A DNA stretch of 64,000 bases from Porites lobata. Its lineage: Eukaryota > Cnidaria > Anthozoa > Scleractinia > Poritidae. Under the pieces are notes generated by a model. That model saw only the letters and a program-made list of their open reading frames with translations. It was not told the DNA's origin and did no database searches. Both the position numbers and the translations under genes were made by a program. Of this stretch, positions 1-13,100 are shown piece by piece (positions within the stretch are counted from its first letter, which is position 1; every line of letters starts with the position of its first letter). The stretch lies in assembly GCA_942486035.1 (NCBI GenBank), contig CALNXK010000168.1, positions 62,001-126,000 of the forward strand, read 5' to 3'.

Positions 1-1011
1 ATCTATAGGATAATTGTTCGACGAAAAACTATCATACTTACCTTTTCCTCCTTTGTACTGTTTTACGAAAGGAAAACTGTCCTCTATTTATTTCTCTATG
101 GCACTTCAACAGCCCATATTGACGCATGCGCATACAAAATGCCCTCCTGTTGTTATAGGATAATGTACACATTTGAAAAAAAGACATCTTTTGTATAACT
201 TATTTATTCAATTTTAACTCGCTTATTTAAAACAGTGGGAATTAAAATGGAGACAACAACAAACCTACATGGATGAAAGTAACTGTATTCGTAAACTTTA
301 GGTTTTCTACATTTTTTACACACTGGACCGGAGATAACTTATTTCAAGAAAAAAATTGAAATAAAACTATATTTTGAGGATTTTGAGGATTCTGACGTTA
401 ACATGACGGCAAAAGGAAGTAAAATCAGCTCTGAAATGTTAGGAAGAAGTAACTGATTTCTTTGGAAAGTGTCAGATGCTTCACTTGATTAGGACCAGGA
501 GGACGATGTGTTATTCTGGACACTTGAATTCCCGGGAACCGGCAAATTCGTTCTGTTTGGGTAAATTCTATTTTCTATAAGCTGGAAAGGCGTTGCTGGG
601 CTTTTTTTTTTGCATTGTAGTATCGCTAGGGTGTTAAATAATGATAAATGGGTATATACAATAAATGTCACTGTAAGTCATATGATTTTTTGGTTCGCAC
701 GATAATGGATAAACAAAAGCAAACGAGAAAACGGCGAAAAATAACAGTCTCGTTTTAAGAAAATTTCGTTATTTGGAAATTTTGTCTCTGATACACGGAT
801 TCCATGGAAATAACTTAGCCTTTCTTTAGAATGTGTTGGAAGCACGTTTAAACTTTAATCTACCGGAACTATTTTGGAGAAGACATTGCCTTCAAAAACC
901 GTTCTGTTCTCTGGACTTGCTGCCGTAAGCCTACAATATGAGGTGGCCCGGGGACGAGGAGGGCACCAGAAAGGTTCTATCCCGGATGTACATTAAGACA
1001 GCATGTTGGTT
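1..1011 (-). other. TRRAP 3' UTR and downstream sequence
   Basis: The TRRAP stop is at 1012-1014. An ATTAAA hexamer on the minus strand (854-859 on the plus strand) lies about 150 nt after the stop and is the nearest poly(A)-signal variant I see. Canonical AATAAA on the minus strand appears only further left (near 85-92 and 200-206). I recognise no coding potential or RNA gene here. The poly(A) site assignment is tentative. Confidence 0.35.
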
Positions 1012-1121
1012 CTACAGCCATGGATGCCAGGCTGGGTCCATACGACACAGATTATCAGGGCTTGTGGCCGCAGCTATCAGGGTCGTGACCTTTGTTTCAC
1101 CGCCTTCATATTGCGCAAGAT
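1012..1121 (-). CDS. TRRAP: TRRAP exon E102: FATC domain and stop
   Basis: The exon completes the split Asn of RLQN, then encodes LAQYEGGETKVTTLIAAATS and PDNLCRMDPAWHPWL, followed by TAG at 1012-1014. Vertebrate TRRAP ends with the nearly identical NLCRMDPAWHPWL. The last 30 or so residues are the FATC domain, which packs against the kinase-like domain in PIKKs. The acceptor is a good pyrimidine tract, TTCTTTTCCCAG. The exon continues leftward as 3' UTR. Confidence 0.97.
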
Positions 1122-4100
1122 CTGGGAAAAGAATTTGAAACATCTCAGTACGTAGTAAGCTGAAATGAGGAGTGCTTAGCCTGCGCCTTTCGCGAGGGTC
1201 ACCATTAAAGGCTGGTCATCACAAACGATGGAGGGAGTCGGAGTCGTAATCAGAAGCGTAGAACTGTACGATCTAGTAAAAACAGCGTTCAGATTCTTCT
1301 GATTCCGCTTACGACTCCGTCGTTTACGATCAAGTAAAAACTGGGTCGTCGGAGACGTAAGTAGAAGCGGAAGAACTAAACCAGTCACAAAGCGTGGGAA
1401 CGTGCACCGTGATTAGTTTATCCTTCCGCCACTGCTTCCGAATTCGACAATCTGGTTTTCACTACATCGTAAGCAACGGAGTCGTAAGCGGAGTCGGACG
1501 AAAATGTAAACGTTCTGATTCTTCTAACTCCGATTCCGTCTCGCTTATGAATTCGCTTACGACTTCGATTTTTGATTTTCACTGGGTCATAAGCGCTCTT
1601 ACGACTCCGCTTTCGAGCCTTAAGACTTGATTAAACCAGAAACCGCGCATGAAAGCCTCTGTCACCCAGGGTATGCGGACGTCTCCTTAGGTTTTTCTTT
1701 GGTTCATGCGGAAAGAAGACACGTCTGCACGCATACACGAAATACGTACAAAAGGCGATTCGTAAACTTAAGGTCTCTACACCAAGGAACAACAATTACT
1801 TATGGTAACACCAATTAGGAATGGAGGTGGTAAGATTCCAGGAGCATGGATGTCCAAGAACAGACAGCGTAGCAGGTCGATAACAGCGGCGAACCGCCGA
1901 GGACACACAAGACCCGTTTCAATATCTGGAGATTTTTACTTCGCTCCTAGACTTGAGGGAATGAAACCAAAGAAAATTATTACTCATCTCTGATTTCTTT
2001 TGTTTTACACCCCCCCGCCAATTCTAGGGGTCTAGTATTATAAGTCAAAATGAGTCTATTTCTAACACAAACAATAAGAATCGAAATTCGCCAACCACAG
2101 GTGCAAGGATCGAAATGCACCAATCCCAAACAACCACAACGCTACTAATAGCGCCCCCCCCCGCCCCGCACAGCCAATCAACTTCATCACCTGATGCAGA
2201 CTAGCAGTAAGCTGAAAAAAACAATTAATGAACAAACCTTATTATGAATGACTTACTTTGTAATCTGGTCATAATGGCGTTTACTGCGCCGTTGACAAGT
2301 GTAATCAGCAGCTCACTTTCCATATCAGTTGGTGGATTACTCAGCGGGAAGGCGTGCGTCTCGTCTTGTTTCTACATTCAAAAGGAAGTATGTTAGAAAA
2401 CGAAAGAGGCTTATAACTCTCTCACTCATTTAAACCCTCCAAATATTCCTTAAAAACCTGGGAAAGGGAGCATGGTATGTAAAGAGGTTTTTAGTATTTA
2501 AGAGATGATCTGTCGCCATGGAAACTCACCTTCTTATGCCAAGCGATCATCTCATCACGTAACACAGCCCTCAGAATACTCTGAATACTGAAATGAGGCT
2601 CAGCTAAACAACGCGCAGCAGACACAATTGCTGCGGACACCACTCCGTTAACACCGACCGGTGTTAAAAACTCGGCAAGGTTCGGGGTTAATCGGAAAGG
2701 TACGGGACGGTTCGCGTCAAGTTTGCCTGTCAATAAGACAAAAAGTGTGAATGAATTTAACAGGTACTTTTAAGGAAGCCGCAGAGCTGTTGAACAGACC
2801 TCTACATGAATTAAAGAAATCTAAAGGGAAAAAGTAAAATCAGCAATCAACAATTAGCGAGCTTAAGATAAAAAAAGAACGCCGACGTTCCGGAAGTCAT
2901 GAATAGCAACCGGAAGTTCGATGTCTCGCTTGATGAAACGCCTCTGTCTCGGAGGACAAAATTGACAGCTTTTGTTTGAACTCCTGCAGTACGAATTTGC
3001 CGATTCAGAGCACTGAATGAGAGAAAATATCAGCTTCCGGTCGTCATGTTTGACGCCCAGGACGTGAGCGTTCTCGTTGCTTAAGGTCAAAAAATGAAAG
3101 CAAATACTTAGTAACAGACAGCCCCGTTGAGACCAATAACACTGCGCCTCTCCTAAAAACTGACACTATCGCAGACACCACAAACCATACCTTCAGAGTC
3201 GTCCACTTCAAACCGACTGTACGAGACAGTAAGTCGGCCCGAGTCTCGCGCAATTTGAAGCATTTCCGGCCCCAGTCTTGTAAGGTGCAAGGTGAACTCG
3301 GCGAAACCCGACAGAGCCAGTTGAATAGAGAGCTTAGTAAGAGCGAAAATAAATCACGTTAGTTAACCAATGATGGATTTAACTTCTGGAAAAATTTCTA
3401 GGCGAATGTTCTTGTATCTACTTTCCATAGTTTACAGTTTCAGCATGACAATTGCCTGTTCCAAGCTTCAAGATAGTCACGTGCGAATCGTGAACACTGA
3501 TACGAAAAACGCGCGGGGGCTGGGGAGAGAGAGAGAGAGTAGACGGTCTCTCTCCTTCTTTTCCCACCATTGCCCCCTCCCGAGACCTTACGCATCCGAT
3601 TCGCCTTTGACCTTGTTTCTAAGACCTCCCTACTATCTCTCTTGGTACAGGCTACCATGACAACGCCACAAACGCCCTGAGCTGAGTTGCTCAAAGCATG
3701 GTTAGCTTTAACCATTGGTTAAGCAGTATTAAAACCAATACGTTGTCAAGGTATTAAATGCTGGTTAACGCTAACCATGCTTCGAGCAACTCCCTGGATG
3801 GGATGCCAGTAAACCCCCCCCCCCATTTCGTAGTTTCCTTTTGTTGCTGTTTTTATATCATACTCGTCAGTCCCAAATTCATTTTTAACATGATAGGTAC
3901 CAACCATTCACCTCAGTGAGGAGGGATAAATTATATTGAGGTAGATGAAAACACTTAAAAATTGGCCAAATATCGAGAAGTCGCCCTCCCCTTCTCGCAA
4001 AGATAAGAAAGGATAAAAACGACACCTTATTGAAAGAAAAGTAAAGTAATCAACTAAAATCATAATAAAATACTTCACATTACTCTACCCAAATTTAACA

Positions 4101-7100
4101 TATCTCTAAGTCAGAAAAGAAAACACAACATCTACAATAGGGACCATGTTAAATTTGTATATTGTATTGGTGGACACGACCTTAAATAATGCTTGTTTAT
4201 ATCAACTATCAAAACGTAAAGCAGCTGAACAACAAATAATACGGCGTAATCACATTAACTCTCTAGAGTACCTGTTTCCTAAAGGTCCAATAATCCGAAG
4301 GGTCTTGGTAAGTGTATTGGGCCCATTCTTTCAGAAGTATTTCTGGTACCAGTGTGAGCTGCACCTCTCTTAGAATGTCCTTCAATACTTGATGAGTCAC
4401 CTGGCAACCACGTGATTGCACGGAAGCGAGGCGTTCGTAGTACAAGGCTATTGGCGCATCTGATTCCATGTTTTTCTTATCGCAACGCTGCAAAACGAAG
4501 GTGGATAGGTAAGGGTTGATTTCCAGCGTCGCGTAATCTTTACGTGCGTAAAGATTACGTTCACAAATAAAATAAAGGCAATGCATGAAAGGTCGCTCGT
4601 AAGCGTAAAAGTTGAGCCTCGCTCAACTTCTCCTTTAAGCTCTACTTTATTTTCTTGCCTCTATTTTATTTACGTGATTTAAATTTACGTGCGTTAACGT
4701 GCGTAGCCAAAAACGCGTCAGTGGAAATCAACCTTAAGGGTTCAAGCGCGCTCACCACTCAGTATTGAGAAAATCACGTTCTCGAAGTTGTGCTCGTCTT
4801 AGAATCTGAATGTCTCTGTTAATAGGAAACGTATTGTTACAACAGCAATTATAAACTGAAGCTACACTGTACTTTCCCTTACCTCTGTTAGGATTTCTCG
4901 GAGAGAAATAAAAGACGGGTTGTCCTAGGAAAAAAAGCACAGCGTTAATAAAATAACGCAAGAAATGTCTCAACATTCTTCAAATGAAATGTGTGACTTG
5001 TGGCACTATTTTGACCTTGCGTGACATACCTCTATCAGTCTCATCTGAGGTGAAACAGCAACAACTCGAGGCACAGTAAATAAAAGATGCCTTTTGCAAG
5101 ACTCCTGGAAAGAAAAAAAGGAGAATAAGTTGAAAAGTTGAATTTAAGCCACTGAAAGAGGAAACTACAACACTAATTTTCAAATATATTTTTCTGGCCC
5201 AGTATCTAAGTCTGCACCTTTCTCTTTTCCAAATAGAGATTAAGCAGCCTCAAAAGCTGAAGAATCCTTTCTTCTCTTCTTGACTCTGTCATCCAAGCAT
5301 CGTTGACCACGAGATAAGGGTAGATCTATAAAAATCAAGAAATGGGGTTAATACATTTCGAAATGATAAGAATATTTACTCCAGATACCACAATCTTATT
5401 TCCAGGGTTCGTGTTGTTTTAGGTGAGCAGTTCATGAAAGATCTGGTCTCCGCTGGCCTAAATTGCACTTAATGTGGGCACGGTCTAAAACTCATATCCA
5501 GACATACCTTTCCATTGTTACCCCGGATGTACAGACGCCTTGCAGAGAAGTTGTGCTTCTGAACCAGTTCTACTCGGGGCATGAACCTGGCGATTCTGAT
5601 ATAGTATGGACTGTGCTGTAGGGATAAAAAATAAACGAAACTGGATACACTTCATTTTGTCCCAGTCACACATTTCTTGACCGTAATTCTTTCCCGCCAT
5701 GTCACGACTTTCATTTTTTGCCTCCAAAATGCGTGATAACAGGGCTGATTGATTTCAGCACTTTCCCGCCAAAATGACCGAAGCCTGAGAAAGCTTTCAG
5801 TTGTATTCACGCCACAAATGAGCCACATTTGCGGCATCTGATGAACAATTCTGATAAGAAGGCCAAAATTTACTGGCAAGCTACAATCAAGGACAAAAGT
5901 TCTTGGGAAAATATTCATATTTTTCTCTCATTTCTGGGTTCCCTCACACACTGTGAAACTCGGAAAAAATTCTGGATACACGCGTCCAACATTGTTTGTG
6001 GGGGGAGGGGAGGGGGTTAGGCCTGTGTGAATTGGAAAACGCCCCAGAGATGCAAAAGTGTCCGAAGACTTTTCCGTGATTGTAGCTTTGAACTGTCATT
6101 CTGAGTCTTCTTTAGCAGTACTTCCAAGGCTGAGAATAATTATTCAAAGTATACTAACCGTATTTGCCTTTGGCATCAGGAACTCGCCTGGAAGTTCCAC
6201 TTCTGCGGTGGATGTGGTGAAGTTACTAAGGAAACGACATCTTTCCTCTAACAAAAAGGAACTGAAAAATGAAAAAAAAAACAACAATTTACCAAGTCAT
6301 GACTGAACTGGGAAGGGGGGTGGGGTGGTGAACTCTGGTTGGTATCAACTGCGCACAAATATTGACCTGCACTTTAAAGGTCACGTGTGATACTGGGCGA
6401 GAGCTCGGTCTAATTGAATGATGGGACTGATTTATGGGAAGCGCACCATAGAGCAATCCGTTTCGACGCCGATCTAGTATAACGCGCGCGCGAGTGCAAG
6501 AAAGCCAGTAAACAACACTCTTCACCTTGGTGAATACCACACCAATGGATAAGGCTGCGTAACATAGAGAAGAAAAAGTTGTTCTTCTTCAGACAATGCT
6601 CTACTCATGCGCAGTATGGTTCCTAATGGCGGTAAACCGTGTACAACTGTTACGGCTGCTCTTGTCATTTCGCTCGTACAGTCCAGTAGTTTTATGTTGA
6701 TTGTGTATATAAAGCATTTACAATTATGTCTTACTTTGGAAGAAGTTTTGCTTTCTCCTCGAGAATCTTGATCCACTTTTTTAGTTTACTGATCAGATTA
6801 TGCAGACCCATGGAACCTGGTTGACTGAAAGACAAATCAAAAGTCACATGGGCTGGTTAATGCTGTCATTAAAACTTTGTTACTTCGTCTGTCTGTGCCT
6901 TCATCCCTAAAATGAGCATCAATTTTCTTATCTTTCTCGCACTAGTCAAAACGTCTTACATCGGCATGTGGTAAGCACTTAACTGGATTTTTCATGCTGT
7001 ACGGAATTGTCTTCAGATGAAATCTTAGTGAGACCACTCAAATGAATGCTATACTGAGTAGTAATTTATCAGTGGGGGTATTATTCATGACACAACACAA

Positions 7101-10100
7101 GGAGGCTTTAAAACTTGAGCCTGCGGATGTCTGCAGTTGAAATGGTTATCACAGACCTAAAGATTCGAGGACGAGACTTGCCGAAAATTTTTTATTCCGC
7201 GTATTCTCAAAAACACACACCCCTTAAAGCTTCATTTTACTTCTTTCACCAGAAAAAATAACGCAGTTATTTTAATTGGACGAGGTTAAGCCCTTTCCCG
7301 ATCACAAAATAACAAAACCTTGATAACTTGTTTACGTCACCACGACATTTCGGTAAAACATGTCACAATGACGACAGATATCGACAGAGATTTCACGCCA
7401 AAATGACGCTCTTTCACGCGCGCGCACTAGCTAAGCATTGCGAAAAACTTGTCCTCGTAGTCATCTACGAGTTTCTATTTAAAACTTGGAACATTTGACT
7501 CAGTTTAGCTGTTGAACAACAACAAAACAAGGCTACAAGCTGCTCACGTGAAGTCAAAATCAATGGCGAACTGCTCCTTCAGTCTCTGGAAAACTGGGTC
7601 TTGAGCCGTTGCCTGGGCCCTTCTCGCTAGGGACTCAGATGCTGCTGAAGAAAAGGTGCTTGACACGCTTGAAGCCGATTCAAATCCGATCCCAAACGTG
7701 CTCACAAGCTTTTTTACAAAGCTTAAAGTATGAGGGGTGATACGAGCAGACGCAACTGTGTAAAAAGAAAAGGAAAAAGGAAAAAAAGTTTCAAAATCAC
7801 CCTCCTCACAGCTACGAAAAAGGAAGAAAAAGGAACTTTCCAGTGCTCTATCTATTATATATTACGCTCTACAATTTATTTTCCATTTTAAACTTTGCAG
7901 ATTAAGTCATAAAGTGTGACCATTCTACTTAACGCTACTGAACAGTACTTTCCAGTAGCTCTAAACTTGCGTTTACGCAAACTTCCAGAAAATCAAAAGA
8001 ATACTAGCAAAGAACCAAATTTGAACGCTTGATTTTGCAATTTTTTTCTGTCGTGACTGCGATCCTGCAGCTTTACGGCAACAGTCCGCTATACATACCA
8101 TCTCCTCTGGTCTCAAAGGCTACTTGGTAACACTTGGTCAGACCCTGACGAAGCTGCCTGAGTACTTCCTCATGCCAACACTCTCTGAACCACACCATCT
8201 GTTGAAAAGAAAACACCGTTCTTAAAAACAAACCAGTATGTAATATTCCATTTTACAGCTTGGCATTGAGTATCCTGGCCTTGAGTTGAAGAGATCAAAA
8301 CCAAATCACTGCCAGCTTCGCTTCCACTTAATCTACAACTGTAAATAGGCCATTTGCACTAAAAGGCATGTCACATCGTTTTTATGAAAATGAAAGTTAT
8401 ATGATTTTGCCTTCGAAAAACGATTGGTGGGTCATATCTTAAACAAAATAATGGTGATTTGGTTTTTCAAACCCGAACCATTTTCTTAAAATGAATAAGT
8501 TCGTAAATGGTCACGTGACCAAAATGTGAATTTTAAAATTATGAATTACCTCTTTCTGAACACAAATTTTGCACTTAAACTTCACGGAAAATGTTGAAAA
8601 GATGATGTGATAACGTTTACAGCACATCTGAGCGTAAATATGAAACGTTGAACAAGATATAAGCAAGAAGTAGTTTTGGCCGCCATGTTGGAGGGCAAGA
8701 ACATGCCCTCCAACATGGCGGCCAATACAAATCATACTACTTTGCTGAAAAATCAAAGTGCCATAAAATATCTCCCTTAAATGCGTTTCCTCTCAAATTT
8801 CGGGTGTAAGATAATTTTTATGTGCTCTAACAATTTTTGGCATCAGCAAGATTCCAACTCATTGTTTAAAGGAAGCATTGGTCACGTGACCTCTTAGTGC
8901 AAGTGGCCTATTGCCTCTACGATAAGCCCACAACAAGAATCTATCGTATGGCTTCAATCAAACCAACCGCACGAACAAGTCATTTCATATGTTTGGCTCA
9001 TCGTTATCACGTAACATGCGCAAGTTGAACCGAGTAAATCGGCCTCAAATGTTTCACTTTACGCCGGCAATCAACTGGCTGAGCAATGAGAAGTGAATAC
9101 CTGATCCACGACCCCTTCGAGGGCTGACAGAAGAGTAGGGTGAAGGTCCCTAAGAAGGTGCATGATCTTACTACAGCGCCACATCTGAGCTGTAGCACGG
9201 ATGGCCCCTGGGTCACTCTGACTACTGGCTGGTGTGGAGCTTGTGCTTTGTGGGGTTCCTGTGGTGGCTGTAGTGCTGCCTGCGGTCGTAGAACTCGTAG
9301 CTGAGCCCACAGTAGATGTAGGAGTCGGTGCAGTGGTTGTATTTGAATGAGCAGGTGCTGTTGGTGTAGAAGAGCTTGTTGATGGAGGTGCTGGTGTGCT
9401 CTTGAAAGAGGATAAAAACAACAACTTCAATAAATGTAAGAAGAAATGAATATTTGTAAACGTGATCTAGAGAAAGGATAGTTTATTATTTTCCGTGAAA
9501 CACATCTACGTACCGTAGTGGCTGCTTTCAAACTTCCCGCATTTTCTGCTAAAAAGGAAAACATAAACCTCTTATAAGACATTTAAAAGGACATTGCTCA
9601 AACAATCAAAGGAGATATAGATATTTTTATGCTGCACTAAATGTAGTAGCATGCACTCCATGAAATATCAAAGGGAAAACAGATGTAACGTGATTATATT
9701 TAATCCGTGAATCAAGCGTTAACAACCGTCACACCAAAATAACCGAAAGAAAAAAAAAAGGAACTAAATTATTGTAGGTAATATCACCCAAGACAACGAT
9801 AAAGTGTTACACATTATTGACATTATCATTCCATGCAAATTGTTCTTCCTTGCAATTGGCCGAAAGCCTACAAGGTGACCTGCGAATAACAGCCTACAAA
9901 TAATGGTTTGCTCATGCGCAATGTCGTCAAACTGTGTTTGACTTTGTGTTTGGCTGCAAATAATATTCTGCTCATGCGTAAACAAAACCACGCTTTTATC
10001 ATTGTTGCGATCGCTCTTGCGTGAAAATGGCAGATCGCTTCGCTTCCCGAATATATTCATTAAAAGGCAAACTTGGTGATCGAATGATAAAACAATTTTT

Positions 10101-13100
10101 CGACTTAGTAATGTATTCACAACCACCTTTTTTAAATCGATTAAGCTCAACTTGAAGGTAATTATTTTACAGCAGAATATTAAATGGTTGTAGGTCTCTT
10201 AGTTTCCCTTAGTAGCATTGCCGAGCTCGCAAGCGATTTGAGAGAAACTGAGTGACACGCGAGAAGCGAGGGGCTAAGCACCAAGCCCTCGTCCCTCGAA
10301 TGAGAAGAGATGAGAAAAAGGTTCTCCCGAGTCCTTAACTCGCTGTCTTTACAATCTACTCCACATACCAGAGGCTTGAGAGCTGACTGCCGCAGTACCA
10401 GTCGTTGCTGTCGAGGCTGCAGCCGTACTGGTTTGTCCTGTTTCTGAACCGGTTGTACTTGTTTTGGAAGCAGCAGAATTCGCGTTTTGTGAATCTGAGG
10501 ACGCGGTGGTGTTGGTGCCTCCAGTAGAACTGCGGTGTGCTGATATTCCCGCTGCGGCAGCTTCCATTTTATCTGGAATTTGAGATTTCATGAGGAGTTC
10601 ATAAGACAGCGCGGGAAAACAAAAAAGCAAGCGAGGGAAACGTGCAACAAGCCTTAGCGCGCGAAAAGGAAAACAGCTTCCAAAACGAAAAAACGCGGGC
10701 TCATTGCCTAACAGGATCAGTATAAGCTTCACGGAAACTGTCCACCAACCCCTTCTTAATCCAACATTTTGCCCTAAGTGAGAAGTAAGTGTTAACGGTA
10801 GATTGGGGGAGGGGTAGGTGCGCAGGTTCGCAGAATCGAACACGTGCTGCAGTATAAAGAAGAGAAAAACAAACGTGTACTTCAACAAATTCCTCAAAAA
10901 ACAAAGAAAAAGCAGGAAATAAAAAAACAAAACTTACGCCTCTCCCGCTGTTCGATCTTCCAAGTTAGATAAAGTGTTCTGATTGGAAAATACATGGCCT
11001 AAAAAAAACGATAAGAGACTTCGTGGGCTGAACAAAGAACAGTTTCTAGTGCTTTAAGAAGATTAACAATTCTTATCCTCAAGGGACAAGGTCATCTTTA
11101 ATGATTCTTGGCTGCGTGTTTACAAGCTTTTGAAACAACATTGAAATAACTTTCAACTTGTCTACCAGATACCTTGTGTTCTTATCTGTCTTCTCATTAG
11201 CTAAGAGTCTACAGTTAATTTTGGAAATTAGTGCAACCTACAGCGCAACCTATCTGCTAGCAGATAACTGACTAATCTGTAGGTTGCGTGCGCAATGCAT
11301 GATTTCCCATAACAATTATATCAATTCAGGTTCCTTGCGACGGTGTGTTTGTCGTTATTTTCTTCAAAACAATGTATAATAAAACAACTATAACATTAGG
11401 TTTTTGTGATATCTGGAATAACCAAGGTCTTGGTAAGTGTCATCAGCCTCGGCCTTTGGCTCGGCTCGGCTGATAACACTTTCCTCGACCTTGATTACCG
11501 TTACTCCAGATATCACAAAAACTTCATCCAATAATTGGTTTATTAGTTGTCATATTACCTGAGGATGGACTCGTCCTATATTGCACAGAAGATTTAAGAT
11601 TTTCTGACCTTCACGTCGAACCAAACAAGTCAATAACTGAGGAATCCTATGTAGAAAGAGAAACACAAACATATTCAGCAAAAGAAAAGTAAGCCTCTGC
11701 GTCTTTCAAGAATTCAAAAGGAAAGGAGAAACAAACAATTCATCAAACAAACGTAAACAGAGAGGCACTGAGATATAGACATTAATGGGCGGGTTCCATA
11801 CCATGGTAACCAGTGAACCGGGGGGACACCAACACAGTACTTGTCCACTGCTTCGGAGATTGATCCCTAGAATAGATAACCAAAATTAAGCTAAGAGAGC
11901 CGTTCAAAAACCTTAACGTTTGTAGATAAGCTTCAACTTGATGATAATTCAATGTAATCATCATCATCATTATCATGATCATGTCTCGAAATTATACGTT
12001 CTGTTGACGCTGTCAATCTTTTGCGCGTGCGCCTATAACTTCTACGTCTACACAATTGCTAGCTTCTATAAAGTCCAGTCCATACATAGCAGTTCATAAC
12101 AGACCTTTTCGTCATCGTAAGTCATCAGCCAGATGGTCCTCGCCAAGTACTTCCGGCACTTAGCCTCGTTCTGGTGTCTGCAGGCATGAAGGTAACACAC
12201 AATGGCAGACACGCCCAGCTGCATGTTCCTATGGCGACAGGTGTAAACAAAAGACAAGAGAATTTAAGACACATAGCCCCACGCTAGTGAAAGAATATGA
12301 ACGTCTCACCTCTCTCATTTTAAACCGAGCTTGAATTTTCCACCTTAAATTATCTTATCTAGCACTATACACGTGTCTCATATTAACCTAGTAAGTGTCC
12401 TTGCTCGCCATGAGTCGCTCCGTAACTAAGTGATTAGAGAGTCCAGTATTGTTAAGAAACTAATGTTTATTCGTTGGGCCACGCTTGCGATGTGATTAAA
12501 ATGTCTGAATTAATGTTTCCCATTAAAAGAGAACTTAACAGATTTTAAGACCGAAGTTCCAGACATTGAGGCTTTGTCATGAAAAAATTGAAATTTTGGA
12601 AGAATGAGGGGGAAATTACCTCTCGAGTACAAACAGTCCGTCCAGGTAATCCCCCCATAGCGCCCAGGCCATAACAAGTGAATCATGCATTTGAACGGCT
12701 TGAGAGAAAGCTTTATTTGCATCTTCAGACCTACAAAGAAGGAGAAAATGAGTAACACCTTTACGAGAAGGTAATTACTTTGGCGTATTCGCCATACAGA
12801 ATAGACCCTTTAATTTCCCGGTTCCTTCACATCAGCCAGGGCCGGGTTGTTCAAAGCTGGGTTAAGATAACCCAGGGTTAGTGCGAAATTTGACCTCAGA
12901 TATGAAAGCTGAAATAGTAAATTCAGTTGAATTCTTGTTGATGATTGGATGCTGTTAAAAATGACAGAGAAATTATCCGAGAAAATGCTTTTGAACAAAA
13001 GAAAAAGAAACCCGGGTTAAATTAAACCCTGGGTTAAGCGCTAATCGGCCTTCGAACAACTGCGCCCAGGTCTTGTGTAGTTGCCGGTTAACTGGGACGA

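Noticed and set aside
4746..4826. Exon-like interval between E97 and E98 with an AG and possible GT, encoding DIQILRRAQLRERD...
   Set aside because: E97 joins E98 in phase with conserved ILTE-RCDKK spacing. Including this interval adds residues unknown in TRRAP and has no conserved counterpart.
7017..7066. C/D-box snoRNA-like pattern (GATGAAAT ... CTGAG) in an intron
   Set aside because: The C box does not match RTGATGA, no terminal stem was found, and such short motifs recur by chance in AT-rich introns.
10573..10930. Open frame extending exon E87 upstream for more than 100 codons
   Set aside because: The acceptor at 10573 and the phase from E86 (10938-10998) fit exactly. The extension overlaps a diverged MITE and has no TRRAP similarity.
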